Below are positions 60,298 to 64,000 of a stretch of DNA of 64,000 nucleotides, piece by piece. Each line of letters starts with the position of its first letter. Positions within the stretch are counted from its first letter, which is position 1. Made by a program: the position numbers and the translations under genes. The notes beneath the pieces are model-generated. The model had not been told where the DNA came from. It was given only the letters and a program-made list of their open reading frames with translations, and made no database searches. This DNA comes from Diadema setosum (lineage: Eukaryota > Echinodermata > Echinoidea > Diadematoida > Diadematidae). Location of the stretch: contig CM067076.1 in NCBI GenBank assembly GCA_033980235.1, positions 33,886,383 to 33,950,382 of the forward strand. Direction: 5' to 3'.

Positions 60298-62430
60298 ATG
60301 AAGTCATCTTTAAAAGAATTCATCATCGCAACTTTGTTGCTATCCTGGTAAGAATGCTCATTTGGAATTCAGTTTTGTCTCTCATATTCTGATACAGTAA
60401 TTTGATAGAGGAATGTTTCGAGTGGTAGTTGGAGAAAAAATTAGAGTAAAGTAAAGACGGATCATCCGGTGATTAGTTTCTATTTATCCCTCATGTAAAG
60501 CTTCTTGCCATAGGATTGCACAGAGCACGAACATGGTGTAGTTTTACTAGCTAGCCACGAGCAGCTGGATGCGGTGCAATTGGTTACTAGCCAGCGGGAT
60601 ATATAGTACTTTTGGGAATCCACGATCTGCACCCAATCGTGAGCGTGTGATCGATATCGACATTTCTCACTTAAGAATGTACGCAGTGCGCGTAGTAGCG
60701 ATACTTTTGAGCGACAGTCTGTGCGTGGCTTGTAGCTAGCGCTAGCAGCGCTTACAGAAATCTGTGGTGCGATGGCGTATGTGTGTGTATTCGTTAGTGT
60801 GATCAATGCAGTTCAGCTCATTATTGACAAAGTGACTGCGCTTCAAGTAACGGAGGAATGATTGCAGCAGAAGGACACCATATCAGATCAGGTACGAATT
60901 AGGAATAAACTAAAAGCGATTTTGAAGATGATGTGGGTAACCAAGCCGCTTTAGACCTACTTCTAACGTAGTCCTGGACCTCCTCGATCTTTCGGAGTTT
61001 TGCACGCTGTAGTGTATCTCGTGTGTAGGAACCAACGGTGTCGCTGCATGCACTGCTGCTGCACTGCTACGGCCTAACGTTAGATTTAACGTCAGGAAAC
61101 CTGCACATTTTCCAAAAGGGAACCATCGTCACTCTAGTAAAATGCTCGAGAGGGATATAAAACAAATATCGACTGCTTTCTTTCGGGCCATGGTAAAACT
61201 ATTTGACCTCGGTGATTTCTCAACAGTGCCATGTCCCTCGACTTCGTCTCGGGACATAGCACTGTTGAGAAATCACCTCGGTGCAAATAGTTTTACCATC
61301 TCCCTCTGCAGCAGTCGATATTTGTATACTATTTGTATTAGGACGAGCAGTTCAATCTTTGTTAGACATGTTAGAGGCATTAATGTATAGAAATATAAGA
61401 TAAATGAGTATACCCACACCTTTATAATGAATCTAACATTGTCTAAGTTTTATGACAGCAAACTTATTCTTACTGGTATGTCAGTTTTATACATTACGAA
61501 ATATCATCTCCCTATATACTGCTGATGACAGCCGCAGGGAGAGTATATCATGTACTCTGCTTTGATGACGAAAAGTCTCACAATGCAAGTGTTTGGGGTG
61601 TAAAAACAACCCTTTCCTCCTCGTGCAATGTCCTTTTTTGATGTTTGCAAGGTAACAAAATTTGGCGATGATCTCGCTCAGTAATAGCTGTGGTAACATT
61701 TATCAACATGGTATCAGGTAATAAAAGCAATTTAAGTGGCACGAGTATTAAAAATGGGAAAAAAATCTGGGCATTAAATTTCAGGATTCAATCTTGCGAA
61801 GCCCCCCCCCCCCCCCCCCAACAAAAAAGGTAGATAACTTCTCCTTTAGGAAGAAAATCACATTGAATTTTGATTATTCCATTTAAGAGGAAAATTCTCT
61901 GCTGATTTTTGAGCCAGAGCCGAGCATTTTCTTTTCTCACTAAGTGGGTTGAAAAACATCGCACAGGCATGACAGGCGTCTAACAGACATTTCGTAATAC
62001 TCTCAGTATCTTGAGACAGACATTATGTAACTGATGTCAGAAATCTGAGAACGGAAACAGAAATGCTTTCATATGTAAACTTGGGTGTTAGATGTTGTCT
62101 TTTTGGTGTTGCTTTGTATCTTTATTGTATATTTCATTTTTGTATGATCTGTACAAATGTTCCTGCATGTTCTTGTATCTTGTTATGCAACTGTTTTAAG
62201 ATGTACTGACTAGATGAAGAACAGCCTGTGGCTGAAGCAAATGCCAGTGTGGAAATAAGATATTTGAATGAATATCGTTTGTCTTTGGATTGAACACCAG
62301 CCTGGCCATGACGAGGACGGTAGAGGGCGGTGTATCCCGTTCTTCAGAAGAAGAATGTGATTGGGTGTGTGAAGGCGACGACCAGTACGATGAGGATATG
62401 ATTCACTCCCGCTACCTCGTCACAGCAAAG
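60298..62430 (+). CDS. Second subtilase paralogue, 5' part only (two exons in window)
   Basis: Exon 1 (60298-60347) encodes MKSSLKEFIIATLLLS and ends TCCTG then GTAAGA. It is exactly 50 nt, like exon 1 of the first subtilase, and breaks the codon at the same place. Exon 2 (62301-62430, after ACACCAG) completes a Cys codon and encodes LAMTRTVEGGVSRSSEEECD then WVCEGDDQYDEDMIHSRYLV and TAK, ending in phase 0 at AAG then GTGAAT. Its end SRYLVTAK aligns with GSFLISAP at the same exon boundary of the first gene. The Ser/Gly/Asp repeat is replaced by an acidic, two-Cys segment. The rest (propeptide and catalytic exons) lies beyond 64000 or was not found. Product: secreted subtilisin-like protease, by paralogy only. 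Confidence 0.7.
61162..61324. repeat. 163-bp hairpin in intron 1 of the second subtilase
   Basis: CAAATATCGACTGCT, ATGGTAAAACTATTTG, GGTGATTTCTCAACAGTGCC and ATGTCCC at the left, with the inverted series at the right; loop near TCGACTTCGTCTC. Arms are about 70 bp. Confidence 0.85.
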
Positions 62431-63236
62431 GTGAATTATAATCACATCTTGATTGCAAGAAGATTGAATTATAATCACATCTTGATTGCGAGAAGATTGA
62501 ATTATATCACATCTTGATTGCGAGAAGATTGAATTATATCACATCTTGATTGCGAGAAGATTGAATTATATCACATCTTGATTGCGAGAAGATTGAATTA
62601 TATCACATCTTGATTGCAAGAAGATTGAACTATATCACATCTTGATTGTGAGAAGATTGAATTATAATCACATCTTGATTGCAAGAAGATTGAATTATAA
62701 TCGCATCTTGATTGTGAGAAGATTGAATTATATCACATCTTGATTGCGAGAAGATTGAATTATATCACATCTTGATTGTGAGAAGATTGAATTATAATCA
62801 CATCTTGATTGCAAGAAGATTGAATTATAATCGCATCTTGATTGTGAGAAGATTGAATTATATCACATCTTGATTGCGAGAAGATTGAATCATATCACAT
62901 CTTGATTGCGAGAAGATTGAATCATATCACATCTTGATTGCGAGAAGATTGAATTATATCACATCTTGATTGTGAGAAGATTGAATTATAATCACATCTT
63001 GATTGCAAGAAGATTGAATTATAATCGCATCTTGATTGTGAGAAGATTGAATTATATCACATCTTGATTGCGAGAAGATTGAATTATATCACATCTTGAT
63101 TGTGAGAAGATTGAATTATAATCACATCTTGATTGCAAGAAGATTGAATTATAATCGCATCTTAGTTGAGAGAAGATTGAATTATATCACATCTTGATTG
63201 TGAGAAGATTGAATTTTATCACATCTTGATTATGAG
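62428..63236. repeat. 32/33-bp minisatellite array directly at a splice donor
   Basis: About 25 copies of ATTGAATTATATCACATCTT then GATTGCGAGAAG, with variants ATAATCACATC (one base longer), TGTGAG, GCAAG and ATCGCATC. A multi-unit order recurs at about 62649, 62779, 62976 and 63106 (higher-order structure). The first unit begins at the 5' splice site of exon 2 of the second subtilase. Confidence 0.95.
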
Positions 63237-63239
63237 AAA

Positions 63240-64000
63240 ATAATATCTTTAATAGGGTTATATAACTTTTAAACGGCTATGATATTTAAAGAATTTGAAT
63301 GCAAAAACAGAAAAACGCCATTTGTAAAAGATTTTAAGTAATGTCGTGGTCAGATATACAGGAAAGAAAAAATGAAATCGTATCAATTATATACTGCGCC
63401 CTCACATATTATCATTTTTTTAAAGATATTATTAAATATGACAAGTATCCTAATCGTTTTCTCTTTGTTACAGCAGCATCCATCCCAATTTTGATAAAAA
63501 ACGTATCCGATCAGGTTTTGCATTCAAACCTTATACATATGTGTACATGATTAGGATAAGAAAATGCAGTAAAAAAGACTAAGTTGCTGAAAAATTTACA
63601 AGAATGATAACTTGGATAAAAAGTGAAGTATTCATGAAAATGACGAAAACCGAATTTCGTTATGTAGAGTATTCTTTAGTTTCATTTAGCATTGAACGGT
63701 ATGGAAGACAACGATGTCTAAAACATTATAACTGTATTCATACTGATGTGCTTAAAAACAAACTTTAAGGTATTATACATGTTTGAATATAGTAATAATG
63801 ATATAAATCGTATTGGGGTGAATCTCATTTTACATGTCTGAATAATATGTTTTACATGTGTCACCTGATTTATTTTATAAAGACGTTGTCTAGTTTGTCC
63901 TGCTCGTTTTCGATTTATCAATATTCATGGATTTACTTGTTTCCTTGAATGTCATGAGTGACACAATTGTCATTTTGGTTCTATTCGGTTTATACCAGCA
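63240..64000. other. Intronic stretch after the minisatellite
   Basis: AT-rich; presumably intron 2 of the second subtilase. No segment resembling subtilase exon 3 was found. Confidence 0.5.

Noticed and set aside
62428..63236. Regularly spaced repeats resembling a CRISPR array
   Set aside because: Units of 32/33 bp are directly adjacent with no unique spacers, in a eukaryotic intron; it is a minisatellite.

Overview
This is eukaryotic, metazoan DNA: GT-AG introns, long AT-rich non-coding stretches, many microsatellites and many short foldback (inverted-repeat) elements. The gene content (a TTK/Mps1 checkpoint kinase, a three-domain SUEL/rhamnose-binding lectin, two secreted proteinase K-like subtilases) and the repeat style suggest a marine invertebrate, most likely a deuterostome such as an echinoderm. 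The species cannot be settled from the window.

Layout. 1-4400: mostly repeats and low-complexity DNA, with one orphan minus-strand exon (2326-2425). 4453-25467 (minus strand): a complete TTK/Mps1 gene. I could join 18 coding exons with every splice phase consistent, giving 976 residues. A 5'UTR exon and a TATA-less, CCAAT-containing promoter lie at about 25.5-25.7 kb. Its introns carry at least ten foldback or MITE-like elements. 25.7-31.9 kb: repeat-rich (degenerate palindromic array, (TA)n tracts with foldbacks, a 15-bp tandem array, a decayed Tc1-like transposase). 31990-34816 (minus): a secreted rhamnose-binding lectin with three CRDs. 35.4-37.4 kb: a 2-kb insertion bounded by perfect 24-bp direct repeats and arranged like an intron. 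38.0-39.7 kb: hairpins. 40863-47751 (plus): a complete nine-exon secreted subtilase (454 residues) with an intact Asp/His/Ser triad. 47.8-60.2 kb: no convincing gene, but a 1.46-kb foldback element, a 1.88-kb pogo/Tigger-like non-autonomous element with an amplified peptide-coding module, and LINE 3' ends. 60298-62430 onward (plus): the first two exons of a second subtilase paralogue that runs off the window. Its second exon ends directly at a ~0.8-kb array of 32/33-bp repeats.

The genes do not form a shared pathway. TTK is a housekeeping mitotic gene; the lectin and the two subtilases are secreted proteins. No operon-like or defence-like multi-gene system is visible. The unusual material is in the repeats: a hairpin whose loop is conserved while its stem covaries between two copies, foldback elements abutting (TA)n tracts, a coding-like module multiplied inside a DNA transposon, and an intron-like insertion. 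All exon joins were worked out by eye from splice signals, phase and recalled family motifs; no alignment or search was run.
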